A stretch of DNA of 64,000 nucleotides from Sepiola atlantica (GCA_963556195.1 OY744532.1:79201234-79265233); one strand, 5' to 3'; shown: positions 24,223-35,794, counted from the stretch's first letter. A program made the numbers and translations. The notes: a model not told the origin generated them from the sequence alone.

Positions 24223-24302
24223 CTATTTCCGACTATACCCTGTTTTTTTTTATTTGCCTGACCCTGTGACTTCCCTTTTTAAACTCTATCTCTGCTTAAC
24301 AT
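24069..24302. repeat. Palindrome with (AT)n centre
   Basis: 24069-24147 is the reverse complement of about 24223-24302 with a few mismatches (shared gaagtcacagggtca and agagatagagtttaaaaagg). The centre includes (AT)n at 24177-24221. Purine tracts flank the arms symmetrically, (GA) on the left and (CT) on the right. Confidence 0.88.
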
Positions 24303-24331
24303 TTCTTTGCTTTCTCTCTTCCCCCTCTCTC

Positions 24332-24334
<3 letters not shown>

Positions 24335-24416
<82 letters not shown>
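24335..24416. repeat. (TA)n then (GA)n compound microsatellite
   Basis: TA to about 24383 then GA to 24416, the same order as at 8949-9055. Confidence 0.97.
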
Positions 24417-24419
<3 letters not shown>

Positions 24420-24589
24420 GAGAAAGAGATAGAAAGAGAAGTTTTAAAAGAAAGATGTCACTGTTTTAGAAATGTTCTCTTTTGTTATCAATGTCTGCAG
24501 GCAAAGCCGGGTAGCCCTAGAAATTATTCTAGAAATGCCAGTCATATTTCCGTCGTTGCGTGTGTGTCTGCATAACACTCAGAAATAAT

Positions 24590-24750
24590 CGTCTTAACTT
24601 CTTTACTAACTCAACGTCTTAGAGGTAAAGGAGAACTTTAGTTGAACACTCGGATATATATATGTATCTCATATAGTGTTCAAGTGTTCTTCCCAGGAAG
24701 GGGTCCCTTTATTTCTGAGAACTTCGACTGAAGTAAAATGAACAAAACAA
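24590..24750 (-). repeat. Dispersed repeat family C, partial copy
   Basis: Contains aacgtcttagaggtaaagga, gaacactcgga and, at the end, acttcgactgaagtaaaatg, matching one end of the copies at 29990-30120 (same orientation) and, inverted, 19655 and 26213. Confidence 0.7.
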
Positions 24751-24903
24751 AAAAAAAATTCGCATATACGTATGTACACACACGTTCGCATATACTAATA
24801 CCATAGAAACAGAGTAATCAAAGACGGATATTCTTATTTTGTGCGTTTAGAGATGAAAATTCCATTTCGAAATTCTAGACCACGATTAAGTGTGTCTGGA
24901 CAA

Positions 24904-24941
24904 TCGACCGACCGACCGACCGACCGACCGACCGACAGACG
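24904..24941. repeat. (CGAC)n tetranucleotide repeat
   Basis: Eight to nine perfect cgac units, unusual for the GC content. Confidence 0.95.
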
Positions 24942-26212
24942 GTGCCTTCTATGCAGCCGAGTTGACACATTGAAAATAATACTATGTCGTCAAATAATCT
25001 TATAGATATTAAAACACACACACACACATCATTATTTTATTTCTGTCCGTCTTTCACACGCATACGTGCGTAGCTATGTGTGTATGATCACATAAGACAC
25101 GTCTGCTAGACGGCGACAAAACCTAATCTACGCTCATGATAAGAAAAAGGAGAAACGCCGTCTATTGACGGACAGATTCGACACCCGCTTGTTTTTATTA
25201 ACTCTATATTGTCTCGTGAGAGGTTTCGGGAAATATAAGCTATCCTGAATGAAATTGAAAGCGGCCTATGGGAGCCTTGCATTCCGTGGAGATATGAGGA
25301 CATCCGCATTAGCGTATATTTATGTTGGTTTTTGGTCTTTATTATTTACTTATTTGATTGATAGCGATTGTTAGTGGATGGGGTGGCGACGGTGATTCAT
25401 TAACCCATCAATCTTCAATTCGGTATTTTGCTAGCGGAATCGTCTGAGAATTGGTAGCGAGAGAGGTGAGAATTTCTTAACAATGTTAATACGTCTTGGA
25501 TTGCAGAGGATTGATAAGGTCGAGTGTCGCTTCAATGTTGGCAAACAAATCTGTTCCAGCATAAATCTACGCAGCACACCCAAAGCCGACCGAGATACAT
25601 CCTTGATGAGTCCGACAGTGGCTTTATTGCTGTTAGGCTGAGTTATGGTTCTGTTCAGTCTTAGGATACCCTCTTTCCCAGCTTTACCATCTCTCTATTG
25701 TTTATTGATGATGCCGACGGAGCTGATCAGGCATTTTTGTAGGAAAGAGTTCAGTGGCTTTTTAAAAACACCACCTCACCATATGTTGAACCTCTTGCTG
25801 AAAGCTGAATAATATACACGCAAAGCCGTTTATCGTTCCTAGTAAGTGTCTCTTGAACGTAGGGGCATTATTGCATGGTGTGTCTATGTCTAATACGTTA
25901 TTCATAACTGGAGGGTTGAACCGACTTTCTTCGAATGAGGACGTCATTTGAGAATATTAATTTTTCAAGCATTCAGTCGCGTTTATAAGCCGGCCAGTGT
26001 AGGTAATTTTGATCACGCGAGGTTTTGAATTTAATTTTTTTATTTTGATAAGACGTGTCGCCGTCCTGCCACATAACACCTGTTCACGCATCTCGTACGA
26101 ACCAGACCAAGGTCGTTTAATCACCGGCGTGTCAACCTGATTGCACCTATGAGAGGAAGCTATACTTGAAGCACATATGACGAGTATATTTTATTTTAAA
26201 ATATATAATAGT
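24942..26212. other. Unassigned DNA
   Basis: A short (ca)n at about 25013-25028; the remainder shows no gene, RNA or repeat partner that I could identify. Confidence 0.5.
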
Positions 26213-26600
26213 ATTTATTTTTCATTTTACTTCAGTGTAAGTTCTCATTAATAAGGAGGCCTCTTTCTGTGGGCTAACACTTGATCTCTATATGATATAC
26301 ATAGCTATCCGAGTGTTCATTAAAGTTCTACTTTTACTTAGTAAAGAAATAAAGAACATTAATTTTCCTCACCGCTAATTGACCAGTTATATATAGTATA
26401 GTACATCCTTCTTGTGGTCTCTTTATCTTACCGGATTCCAGGACAATATTTAATCTGGTCTGGTGGAGTATCCAGCTAAGTGATGTTACTAGAGGTAACA
26501 TCACTTGTAGAAGGTGCGCCATTCCTCATATAAGCCAGTGTGTAGTTCTACACAGAGGGTCTTATTTCGGCTTCGAATAGTCTTCGAATAGTATTCTAGA
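26213..26600 (+). repeat. Dispersed repeat family C, copy 2
   Basis: Same order as copy 1: acttcagtgtaagttctca, ccggattccagg, ctggtctggtggagtatcca. At 26479-26505 it holds a near-perfect palindrome, agtgatgtta against taacatcact around ctagagg, the cleanest version of the internal hairpin of this family. Confidence 0.85.
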
Positions 26601-29600
26601 AGGAAATAAAATATGACCAAGTGTAACATGGACAAGGAAATATCGCCTTACAAGCAACAAATAACATAAACTCGCTCTAGAATTTACATCATGTATATTA
26701 CTCTGATACTCATTTTGATTTTGGTTATTGACACATAGTGTAGTTTGCGAAGACGTTAATTAGAAGCTATTGTTGCGTTTCACTCTTGTCGCATATATGA
26801 GTGTAATTTCATAATCATACCTTTTTAATTGCTTGTTCATGTAACTTGATCTTTCCATCACCGGCTAATAAGTTTTTATACCTCGAAAAATGGTAGCGTC
26901 ATGAGCAAAACTGTTGGAAAACAGAGAGGGTTTATTCCGCTTGATCTTTGTTCACAATCACTGACCAGTGAGGTGGAAAGGGAGACAAAGAGAGATCGAC
27001 AATCACTGTTTAATCATATCTTATCTGGACATTTAAAATATTACATGTTCATATGTGCAGTGCGACCAGCGAACTGCCAAAACTTCTCCCTCACTCTTTT
27101 TTTAAGCTATGTAACGTCACATCCGTTACTCTCAATCTCGACAGTGTAGTAAATCTTATCTCGGGTTTAGCAGGTTGACCACGACTTCACTTTTATTACC
27201 TCTTATTTCAACTAACCAATTTATATACTAGCGGGTCTATTCGTCTAATATTTAACAATATGTTTGATTGAATCATGCCTATAGGTTTCTGGCTGAACAT
27301 ATCTAACAGACGCAAATATTTATGATTTCAGTGGATGTTAATTGCACATTAATTCTGTAAAAAAACAAATATTATGTAAAACCCCTGTAGCCGTAATAAC
27401 GTCGAAATGATGGTTCAATCTTATAAATGTGTAAAACATCTGGCATGCTTTGAAGCGGATATTTTTTTTACCTCTATTCTTACAAATTCATAAATATTTA
27501 CTTTATTATAACAAACAAGTGTTAGATTCGCCAGTGCAAAAATGCTTAATTCAGAACATATGCATACATAAATCTTAATAGCAACATATTTTATTTGCTC
27601 AATCTTTATTTTACTCTTATTTTCGCTCTTACAATTTAGTTGATTTATTTTAATTTCTTCTACATTAGAAACAACATTCCTATTATTATGTGCGTTACGG
27701 GAGGATTTTTAATATTTTGGAGAGATTCAGTAGCCTTTAGTGTTACAGTCGCGTTTGCTGCTGATTTGTTTGTTCGGCGCGTCGGAATTCTGTATATGGT
27801 TCATGAAGATGGGTTTTCTGGATTATCTGGTCTGCATGAAGTCCGACTAGTTAGTCGCAGCTATTCGTTAACATGAACGATTTTAGGTTTTAGCACGCGA
27901 CACCGATAACAACAAAACCTAGTTGCATGCGAAGTCGGGGAAGGGTTGGCCAATAACAAAAAAAGGTAATGGCGCTTAATCAGCGTTGCTATTTTAACTC
28001 CATTGATTTGTGGTTCCGTCCATGACCAGTTCTTCCTTACGACATGCAGAGGCAGAGACGACGAGAGAACGACGGATCCTGGATTTTGACCAGAGCCCTG
28101 TAAGCCGGGTAGTTCTTACACTTCCACGTTGCCATCACTACTAGCACGGTAAATAAGGGTTATACTTTAAGGGGCTTCTGCTGCGGATGCAAACCTTGCT
28201 GACGTCTTTCGATCGTTCCAACTTTTAGTGATGACCTCCTGACCTAACCGTTTTAGACCTGCCGAGATCCGGTAACGTCTACATCGACCGGACTTACCTG
28301 AAGAAAGTAATATACTATTAAGATTAACAATTTACGCACAGTTCACAAACTGGTTTCCCGCAAATAATATTGCAGCTTGTTTTGTCACATAAGAATAAAT
28401 ATTCAGATTTTGATATTAGTTTCGTAACGAAACAAAGGATAAATTATTTTTGAAGCATAGATTATTCTTCGGAAATCGTAAATGATCTCTTTAGCTTTTG
28501 ATTAAAATCCTTAGATCACATTCTTCAGTTTCAGACAGATGCTGAAGGTACTCTTCAAAAAACGGCTCGTTGATAAACACGACCCATTAATGACTTTGCA
28601 TTCTAACACTAACAAGAAGATCGTCGCTGAAATTGCGACCTTCCCCCGTAAAATCTCCGAAATAAAATTTCTGTTTTTCTGTCGCATTTACTTAAACGTA
28701 TTATGAACGGTTTAGTTCGTATAATTTCGATAAAACTGCAAGATGAATGGCGCAACAAAAGAGTTAATTATGTACCCAAAGTCGCTGCCATTGAATTAAC
28801 GTGGTAAAATTAAAGTTTGCCATTGTGGCACAATAAAAGTTCGATTACATTGTTCGCGCGGCCTTAAGTCAAACTTGAAAATATTGCACCCTTTCTTTCT
28901 AAATATCAGATATCGCCAAGCTTGTCTTCGATAAATTATAGTTAAAACTTAAAGAATACTGTGACTGTCAGCCAAACCCTCTTCACCCGTTCCCCTGTTC
29001 AAGTGGTAGACTTGTGATTAACTGCAAGAAATCAGTAATGGCAATCTGTAACTGACAGCGGACTCAAAACGTTAAATCATTGACTTTGTAGATGTCGAGT
29101 GGATGACAGTTGACACTTAACTGACAATAATCGTTTTACCTCTAACCTTTTAGTGAGAGTGAAATCAGTTCTGCACCTGTTGGCAGGCGAAGAGCATGTT
29201 GAAGAAAGAAGGACTGAGCTGCATCCCACTGTAAAATAGTTAGCTTAATAACACGATTTAACAGCAATGGCTGATAAAGGGAAGTTAAAATAATGGAACT
29301 TTAAAAAATAAATTATATTCTCTAAGAAAAGTCAAACATTATTTTTATCTAAGCTATCATTTTTAATTTGCAGAATTCAATCATTTTCTGTCCCTGAAGT
29401 AAAGACCAGATTCGTTTCAGCCCTGCAGATAAGTAATGAACCGACGCCTTTCCCTTGTTCGGGCCAGTGACGGCAATATAGGTGTTCTTCAGTGTATCGA
29501 ACACTACGTGGGCGTAGAACAGTTGACATAGCTGGTAAAACAAATGTGATTTGTGTCACCCGCCTATGCATTACCTTGTCACCAGGATCGTGTTGCGCCA

Positions 29601-29689
29601 TGCAAATGCGATAGTATCACACCCTGCCACTAAGGAAATATAAAAGGCTTTTGAATTCCGTTATTTGGAATGTTTCACAGCCAATCCCA
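26601..29689. other. Unassigned DNA, 3.1 kb
   Basis: The longest stretch with neither a recognised repeat nor a gene. Frames such as 26901-27149 and 27640-27876 have methionine starts but no domain. The region 27990-28320 is GC-balanced. Hidden exons or regulatory DNA cannot be excluded. Confidence 0.5.
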
Positions 29690-30130
29690 TCCCATCTTCG
29701 AGTGTCTTCGGTCTATCTGTACAAAAAGTTTGTCAGGACAACCTTACACGAGGATAATTCACCCTGCATGTAAACTCTGACTAAATATAAAAAATAACAT
29801 AGTATTCAAAGCCCAAATAAGACACGGTTATGTACTGGCTCATAAGAGTGATGTTAACTCAGATAACGTCACTTAGCTGCATACTTCGCCAGACTAGATG
29901 AATTCTTGTCCTGGTGAGATCTAGAAACCACAATAAAGATATACTATACATAGTTAACTGGTCAATTGGGAAGAGGAAAATTAATTACTTACTTAACGTT
30001 TGAGAGGTAAAGGGGAACTTTAATTGAACACTCGGATTTCGATGTATCTCATATAGAGATAAAGTGTAAGCTCCAGCAAGGAGCTTATTGATTTCTAAGA
30101 CCTTCGACTGATGTAGAATAAAAAAAGTGG
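29690..30130 (-). repeat. Dispersed repeat family C, copy 3
   Basis: Inverted copy. Blocks gaccttcgactgatgtagaa (30100-30119), gttaactggtcaattg, tagtctggcga (complement) and ttgtcaggacaa match copies 1 and 2 in reverse order. The internal palindrome is decayed here (gtgatgttaactcagataacgtcac). Confidence 0.85.
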
Positions 30131-30353
30131 TTTCCGCGGTCCAGGTAGTCCCATTTATGAAAAAATGTATCAACGTATAACTTAAATCGTTACAGCGCAA
30201 AAACAGAGGTAGATGTTGGATATTCCACGTTAAAGTCTATTGGTAACACTTAGCTTCACGTAAAACTATTTAGCCAACTTGAATTACTTCCTTTCAGCTG
30301 GACAATAACTCGAGATAGATAGAAGTGTTACATAGTCCTTTAATTACTCGTAC

Positions 30354-30493
30354 CTTTTCTTCTTCGTCGTGGGGGGGTGTCGTATCGATGTTGTCCAGCG
30401 GTTGAGTTCTCTCCTCGTTTCGGGACTGCTGTAGAACATCACCGCCATCATCGCCACACACCGCGCGTCCAGTATCATCACCGTTGTATTGGG
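30354..30493 (-). CDS. Candidate internal exon, 46 complete codons, unknown protein
   Basis: On the minus strand an open frame is bounded by a good acceptor (tctttgttacag before 30493) and a good donor (aag followed by gtacga, at 30354/30353). The exon is 140 bases. Two bases complete a codon begun in the upstream exon (phase 1), then 46 codons end exactly on a codon boundary (phase 0). The peptide is polar and acidic, with AVCGDDGGDVLQQSRNEERT in the middle and TPPHDEEEK at the end. No transmembrane segment or known domain is recognised; it looks like part of a disordered or cytoplasmic region. Base composition is clearly more GC-rich than the flanks, and no repeat overlaps it. Other exons would lie in or outside the unassigned DNA around it. 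Without transcripts this stays a prediction. Confidence 0.45.
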
Positions 30494-32689
30494 CTGTAAC
30501 AAAGATTCTCATACACACCGAAATAACAAGGCAGACTCTCTCTTCTAAATGTGATTACTTTTATTTAGGCGTCAAGTTTCTGTCGTTCTCAAGGATGTTT
30601 TACTAACGAAGAGGGAGATCAATTCACTACTTTTATCGTAGTTAATTCGTAAGTATCTATGGTCCATTAAATCCTTAGCCATTCGAGGAGGGGGAGGAAA
30701 AAACTTTATCCTGCCTGTATTCTTTTAGGGAAATATATTCCCCTTTTCATTTGCGAACTACATGAAGAAATACGTCTGTTCAGCTTGCTTCCCAAAACAC
30801 GACTGGCAAAACTCAGTTTCCGACACAAGAATCCGTGATGTCACAGAACCCTGATGCGCAGGTGCGTTCGTCACAGTCTGACTCTCTTGAACCCCCGACC
30901 TAAAAGGTCTCATCAAAATGGTGCCCTGTCAACGTTTGTGAGCTCCAACTGTGAGAACCAGTTTTATTTTGCACTCGACTGTACGGGTCCACCCGCACTA
31001 AATCGCGCAAGCCAAACCAAACGATCCCATACACATATGCCCACTCAACATGCGTCCGGCATCACAGAACCATTATCCAACAGAAGTACGCGGACACGGT
31101 ACATATTCACAATGTTATTATATTCATCCGATTCAAGAATTTCGACGGTGGAGCTTACTAGTTGTAGAATATACTCCTATAAACTTTCTATTATCGTTAC
31201 GTCTTCAGGTTAGTAATGAGTATAAAGACCTCAGAGAATAACCGTGCACCACTATTTCTTAACATGAACTGCTGTTTAGTTCAAATATATGAAACATGCC
31301 TCGCTCCTAGATCGTAATTTTGTCCAACTAAGCAAAACCTGTAGTATCTCACAGCACTTTCTATTTATGAGAAAAAACACACACACAAAGATACACACAT
31401 TCATCCATTCATACACAGCAAAGATGGACAACGGAACATTTCTTTACACACAACAAACCCCGTTCTCAAATTTGCATTATTTACACTACTACTTTCCACA
31501 TTTTGTGTAGTGGACGCACACCTCAGTAAAGAGATATGTTTAAGTTCCTAGTTCGATCTCTACTAAAGAACATTCAGAACAAAAGTAACTGATAAAAAGC
31601 AGAAAGCGGGTAGCTATTTATCATTATCTCCTTAAAACAACTGAAATATGTGACACAAAATCGGAAAGTGCGTATTGAAAAGCCAACGCAAAAACGCGTG
31701 TGCATTCCACAAAAATACCTGAGCAGTCCCCTCAGCATACACCAGTAAGGGCGCATCATATAATAAACTAACCCATTCTTAAATAGAAAATATAACGCTT
31801 GGGGGAGGCTAAACCTCCTAAAACTGCAAGAGAGTAGCTAGGTCATCAGCAATTCAAAATTAACTCCCTTTGTCGGACCGATTGTCGTAGACGTATCCTT
31901 AATTTGTATAAAAAGTACTTACGCTGTGCCAGGTAAGTATAAACAAGTATGGAATGTAGGTTCCTAATTACATTTATGTCTTTTGCCGCTTTCAGTAGCT
32001 TATTCTTATAGTGGCGCCGAGTGAGATATACCTATGTTAATGTTTCTACAAAAATTTACCGGGATGTTTACCAATGTTTCTGCTAACGAGTTGAATAAGT
32101 TTACTAAAAGTGAATCACGATGAGCATCAGCAACGAGTACTGGTGCATTCAAGCAAAAATGTCGATGTCTTTCGATGTCGATGTGGGTCTTGGGATCGGT
32201 CAGGATGTCGGAACTAATATGAATATTAATTTTATACAACGTAAGAAAACAAGATTATATATCAACAGACTTATGCTATTTGAAAAAATAAACATTGGAT
32301 AAGTATACGTTCAGTTTAATAATTTACAAAGTAGAAATGGTTAGAAGTAAGTTGCTACAACGTGTCATACTTTAACTAAGTTTTTGGCCAGATTGTAACT
32401 GTAATATTTGTGATGTTTATGTAATATTTATCAAACGATACACACCATTGCTCTACATAGTCGGACTCGAACTGCATTTTGTCCTACTACTTTCTTCCAA
32501 ACTTTGTCTCTTACTTTTTTCTTTTTTTTCTTCTTCTTTTTCATCTTTTTCTTTTCCTTTTCTCTTATGTCGGTTATGGAAAATCAAATCAAAATATAAT
32601 CCCACAAAATCTGAGGACGAGAATTATTATTCCAATTTTTATTAAATTTTATTACATGATTTTGATGCTAGAACATGTCTACAATTAAA
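30494..32689. other. Unassigned DNA
   Basis: Mixed composition; frames at 30854-31213 and 31289-31510 have no domain. If 30354-30493 is an exon, upstream exons of the same minus-strand gene could be here. Confidence 0.5.
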
Positions 32690-33084
32690 TGCTTAAGTTT
32701 AAGGGGGCTTAAGAATAAATTGAAATTCAGGGAATTTTGCTTTTTTGTGTCTAATGATTATAGATCAAATGTAAAATTGAGTTTTCAAATGTTAAGCATT
32801 GTCGTTAAAACCACTTAAAAATACTCGACAGAAAATGAAATTTTGGAAATATTTATTAATACCTGTGGTTATAATTTCACAAAATTCGGAGATATCTGAA
32901 TTTTCACAAAGGTATGTCACCCCCTTACTACCCCTTTTCATATAACTAATCAGGATAAATAAAACAAACATTTGAACCCCTAACACCTAGCAGCCGTTTT
33001 CCAAAATTTGTAATGATCGGTTAATTAGTTGAGTGGTTAATACTGTATATGCAAATATATGAAAATATAAACATACCTAACTAC

Positions 33085-33085
<1 letters not shown>
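32690..33085 (+). repeat. Dispersed repeat family D, copy 2
   Basis: Matches 13020-13456 across gaaattcaggga, tatctgaattttcacaaagg, ccccttttcatat and the tail taatgatcggttaattagtt. It ends just before (TA)n at 33090. Confidence 0.7.

Positions 33086-33089
<4 letters not shown>

Positions 33090-33160
<71 letters not shown>
33090..33160. repeat. (TA)n microsatellite
   Basis: Pure TA, about 70 bases. Confidence 0.97.
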
Positions 33161-33163
<3 letters not shown>

Positions 33164-33305
33164 CATTGAAGAGACAATATTTATTACTCATAATGAATTA
33201 AGAGATTAAAAAGATGAAAGGGCAGATATCGTAGAAAAAATATAAACAAGATGCTATGAGAATTATAGCGAGGGAAAAGGGGCAAAAAAAAGTGGAAAAA
33301 AAGTT

Positions 33306-33989
33306 AAATCAAATAGAAACAACATTAAGCCCGAGAAGAATTCCTCTTTTCTTGCAAAGAGAAGGTCTCAAGGCCTTAATATAGTTTGTTTCTAGGATCT
33401 TGAGATGATAGAGAGAGTGCGACTTACTAAGAATGGAGAATAAGTCGACACTGAATTTAGAGGCACAGGCGCGGTTATTTATAAGATGTTCACCTATCGA
33501 CGAACCGCAAAACGTCCGTTGGTCAATATTTTGCATTGCGAATTTTTGTGTACACGTGTTGATTGACCCGGATGTCTAATCTTTGTGACGTCATCCCAAC
33601 GTAGTGCATACTGCAACTGCATTTAAATAAATAAATAATAGAATTATTGTGATATTAGGAAGGATATCTTTTCGAATATAGGTCAAGATCGGTCGGGAGG
33701 TAAAAACAACTCGTGTATTCGAAGCAAAATAACATTGTTGTACAGACAAAGAGATTTGTTTGGCGAATCTATCGCTAATGTTACCAAGCCAAGGTAGGCG
33801 AAGGTAAATAGGGCATCTGTCTACAGAAGCTGATTTGCTTTTGTAAAAATTTGATATTTTGGTTTTAATGGTAGATTGTACAATGCCTAAAAGATAGCCA
33901 TTGTTGCAGAGGGTCTTAGTGATAAATTTAATTTCTTCATCCAGTTTGGTCTTCGAACAAATCTTTAAGGCCCTATGGGTAAGGGTCTT
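33306..33989 (-). mobile_element. Penelope-like element relic with GIY-YIG region
   Basis: Minus strand, high to low coordinate: KTLTHRALKICSKTKLDEE and RCPIYLRLPWLGNISDRFAK (end of the reverse transcriptase and the connector typical of Penelope-like elements), then CSCSMHYVGMTSQRLDIRV (GIY-YIG-type start: Y-VG and the conserved Arg, about 33622-33560), then FSILSKSHSLYHLKILETNY and ALRPSLCKKRGI near the C-terminus. An AAATA-rich insertion near 33630-33655 and a stop at about 33533 break the frame. GIY-YIG nuclease fused C-terminal to RT is diagnostic of this class. It is non-functional and its 5' end is lost at the inverted junction. Confidence 0.8.
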
Positions 33990-33994
33990 TGGTT

Positions 33995-34143
33995 AATAAC
34001 GCTTCCTCTGGTTTCTTGACGTCAGTATATCGGAAACCTACCTTTACTGTTCTTTACACTCGTTGGGATTCATTTTGTCCCACGAAACAAAAGTTTAATC
34101 TTATTAAGACCATTACCCATAGGACCTTACTGATTTGTTCGAA
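33995..34143 (+). mobile_element. Inverted Penelope-like RT fragment
   Basis: 49 in-frame codons on the plus strand: SSGFLTSVYRKPTFTVLYTR then WDSFCPTKQKFNLIKTITHR, ending TLLICSK. This is the stretch just upstream of, and overlapping, the start of the minus-strand relic, so 33949-33989 and 34103-34143 form an inverted repeat. No stop codons. Non-functional fragment. Confidence 0.8.
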
Positions 34144-34145
34144 AT

Positions 34146-34296
34146 AGAACTTTCTGTACGTTCAAATAATCAGAGGTCGGGTAACCAAATGTTGGAATGA
34201 CCGCCAGCTGTTCCATCATATTCTATTGCAATCTAATTTAATTACGTAACTCAATTGTATTGATAAATAAGAATGTCTTTAATTAATTCTACTATC
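34146..34296 (+). repeat. Direct repeat E, copy 1
   Basis: Begins gaaatagaactttctgtacg and includes ctgttccatcatattc; closely matched by 34744-34900. Copy 1 abuts the Penelope-like fragment. Confidence 0.85.
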
Positions 34297-34743
34297 CACA
34301 ATACAATTATTCGTACTAAATTACTACATCAACAACACGATAATCGACTATGTCTACTGCTATAATAACATCAACAACAAATACTACCAGCAACGTATTT
34401 ACTATTTGTACTGATATTACTACTACTACCATCGCTACAACAACTACTACTACTACTACTACTACTACTTGATTCAATACATTTGTGCTCTAAAACAATT
34501 TCTAATAAGATTTAAAAAGACCCAAAACGTTTTAATAAAAAAAATCAAAGTAAATATATCATTTTGAGCGACTCGTACGATTAATCTAAGATAATGTGTT
34601 GTTTACATGTTATTAATCAAATAACGTGCCCACTGTCTTGTGCCTATATCTCTCTTTCTCTCCTTCTCTTCTCTCTCTATTTCTTTCTCTTTCTCTCTCT
34701 CTCTTTTTTTCTCTCTCTATCTCTCTTTCTATCTCTCTTTCTT
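34297..34743. other. Triplet and CT-rich spacer between direct repeats
   Basis: (act)n at about 34437-34470 and a ctctct/tttctctc tract at 34650-34743. Frames across the CT tract are artefacts. Confidence 0.7.
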
Positions 34744-34900
34744 GAAATAGAACTTTCTGTGCGTTCGAATAATCGGAGAGCGGATAAGAAAATGTTTGAA
34801 TGGCCGCCGGCTGTTCCATCATATTCCATTACAATCTAATATAATTACGTAACTCAATTATATAGATTAAAAAAAACAATGTCTTTGATTAATTCTATTT
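34744..34900 (+). repeat. Direct repeat E, copy 2
   Basis: Second copy of the 150-base block at 34146-34296, about 85-90% alike by eye, in the same orientation. Confidence 0.85.
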
Positions 34901-35167
34901 ATAATTTTTATTTAGATTATTATTATCGAATAAAATATTTTAAATACATGTTGAAATCTGAAAAAAAAACAATCATGGGTGTATATTTTCGAATATTAAT
35001 TTATTAGACGCTTTAAAACAAATTGATTATGTAAATTTGAAAGACGCGTGATGTTTGGGGAAGCTTTGGAATGGATATATATATATAGTAACTGATAAGT
35101 AGATATACAAAGAGAACGATCAAAACTAATAATATTGTTTCAAACAGATAAACACATTATCTCCATT

Positions 35168-35171
<4 letters not shown>

Positions 35172-35217
<46 letters not shown>
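35172..35217. repeat. (TA)n microsatellite
   Basis: Pure TA tract at the start of repeat B copy 2. Confidence 0.97.
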
Positions 35218-35221
<4 letters not shown>

Positions 35222-35580
35222 GGTGTACTAAAAGTGAACTTTTAGGAAAAGTGAAACCTATTGTGAAGAGTATATAGCTCAATATCCTTTGACTTTTTAG
35301 CAATCGGACATTTGCTTGCATTCGGGCAGAATTTTGCCCTGTGTTTCTTCCCCCTACAACTTTTATTTTATTTTTTCAAATTTTAAATCTTGGCCTTTGC
35401 AACTTATCTATCCCAGCGACTTCCTCTGATGATAAGATTTTGATCTTTGAAAAGCCTGGCTTAAGGAAAATTTAACTTGAATAAATTGCCTTTTTTGCGG
35501 AATATACCTTGCTCTGAGCAATTGAATTGAATTATGATTTGACTTTTGCTTCTCTAATTCCTTTCCATTCTTCTTCATTA
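35214..35580 (+). repeat. Dispersed repeat family B, copy 2 (hammerhead-bearing)
   Basis: A compact copy bounded by (TA)n on both sides (35172-35217 and 35579-35600). Its 5' block (cctattgtgaagagtatata), hammerhead and 3' block (atataccttgctctgagcaa) match the minus-strand copy at 9056-9610. Confidence 0.8.
35421..35468 (+). ncRNA. Hammerhead ribozyme-like fold, family B copy 2
   Basis: Stem I TTCCT (35421-35425) with AGGAA (35464-35468); core CTGATGA (35426-35432); stem II AAGAT/ATCTT; GAAA (35449-35452); stem III AAGC/GCTT with loop CTG; UA at 35462-35463. The T-T opposition at the base of stem II is shared with copy 1, so it is a family trait. The stem I sequence differs from copy 1 at its outer end. 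Confidence 0.5.
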
Positions 35581-35629
35581 TATATATATATATATATATA
35601 TTTATTTATTCTGGTACAGAAAAATTAGT

Positions 35630-35698
35630 ACAACATTCGTACCGTCGGTTTCAAGCACGGAAGGTCTTACCCATCCGGCTCTCTTCAGCTTCTGTTGT
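35630..35698 (-). ncRNA. Hammerhead ribozyme-like fold, left arm
   Basis: Mirror image of the fold at 35726-35794, on the minus strand: core CTGAAGA is the complement of 35682-35688. The two arm differences fall in the stem II loop region and leave the core and stems unchanged. Confidence 0.65.
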
Positions 35699-35725
35699 CA
35701 TCTGTTTTGGAAATGTCTACAGATG

Positions 35726-35794
35726 ACAACAGAAGCTGAAGAGAGCCGGATGGGTAAGATTTTCCGTGCTTGAAACCGACGGTACGAATGTTGT
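35726..35794 (+). ncRNA. Hammerhead ribozyme-like fold, right arm
   Basis: The best-formed fold in the window. Core CTGAAGA (35736-35742), stem II GAGC+CGGA against TCCG+GCTT with one bulged T, GAAA (35772-35775), stem III CC/GG plus the A-U closing pair around GAC, cleavage dinucleotide UA at 35783-35784. Stem I: a G-C pair, a symmetric 3x3 internal loop, then ACAACA against TGTTGT. An internal loop in stem I is what natural type I hammerheads use for the loop-loop contact. Confidence 0.7.

Noticed and set aside
34146..34900. LTR retrotransposon
   Set aside because: Direct repeats are short and enclose only simple repeats; no gag, pol, primer-binding site or polypurine tract seen.
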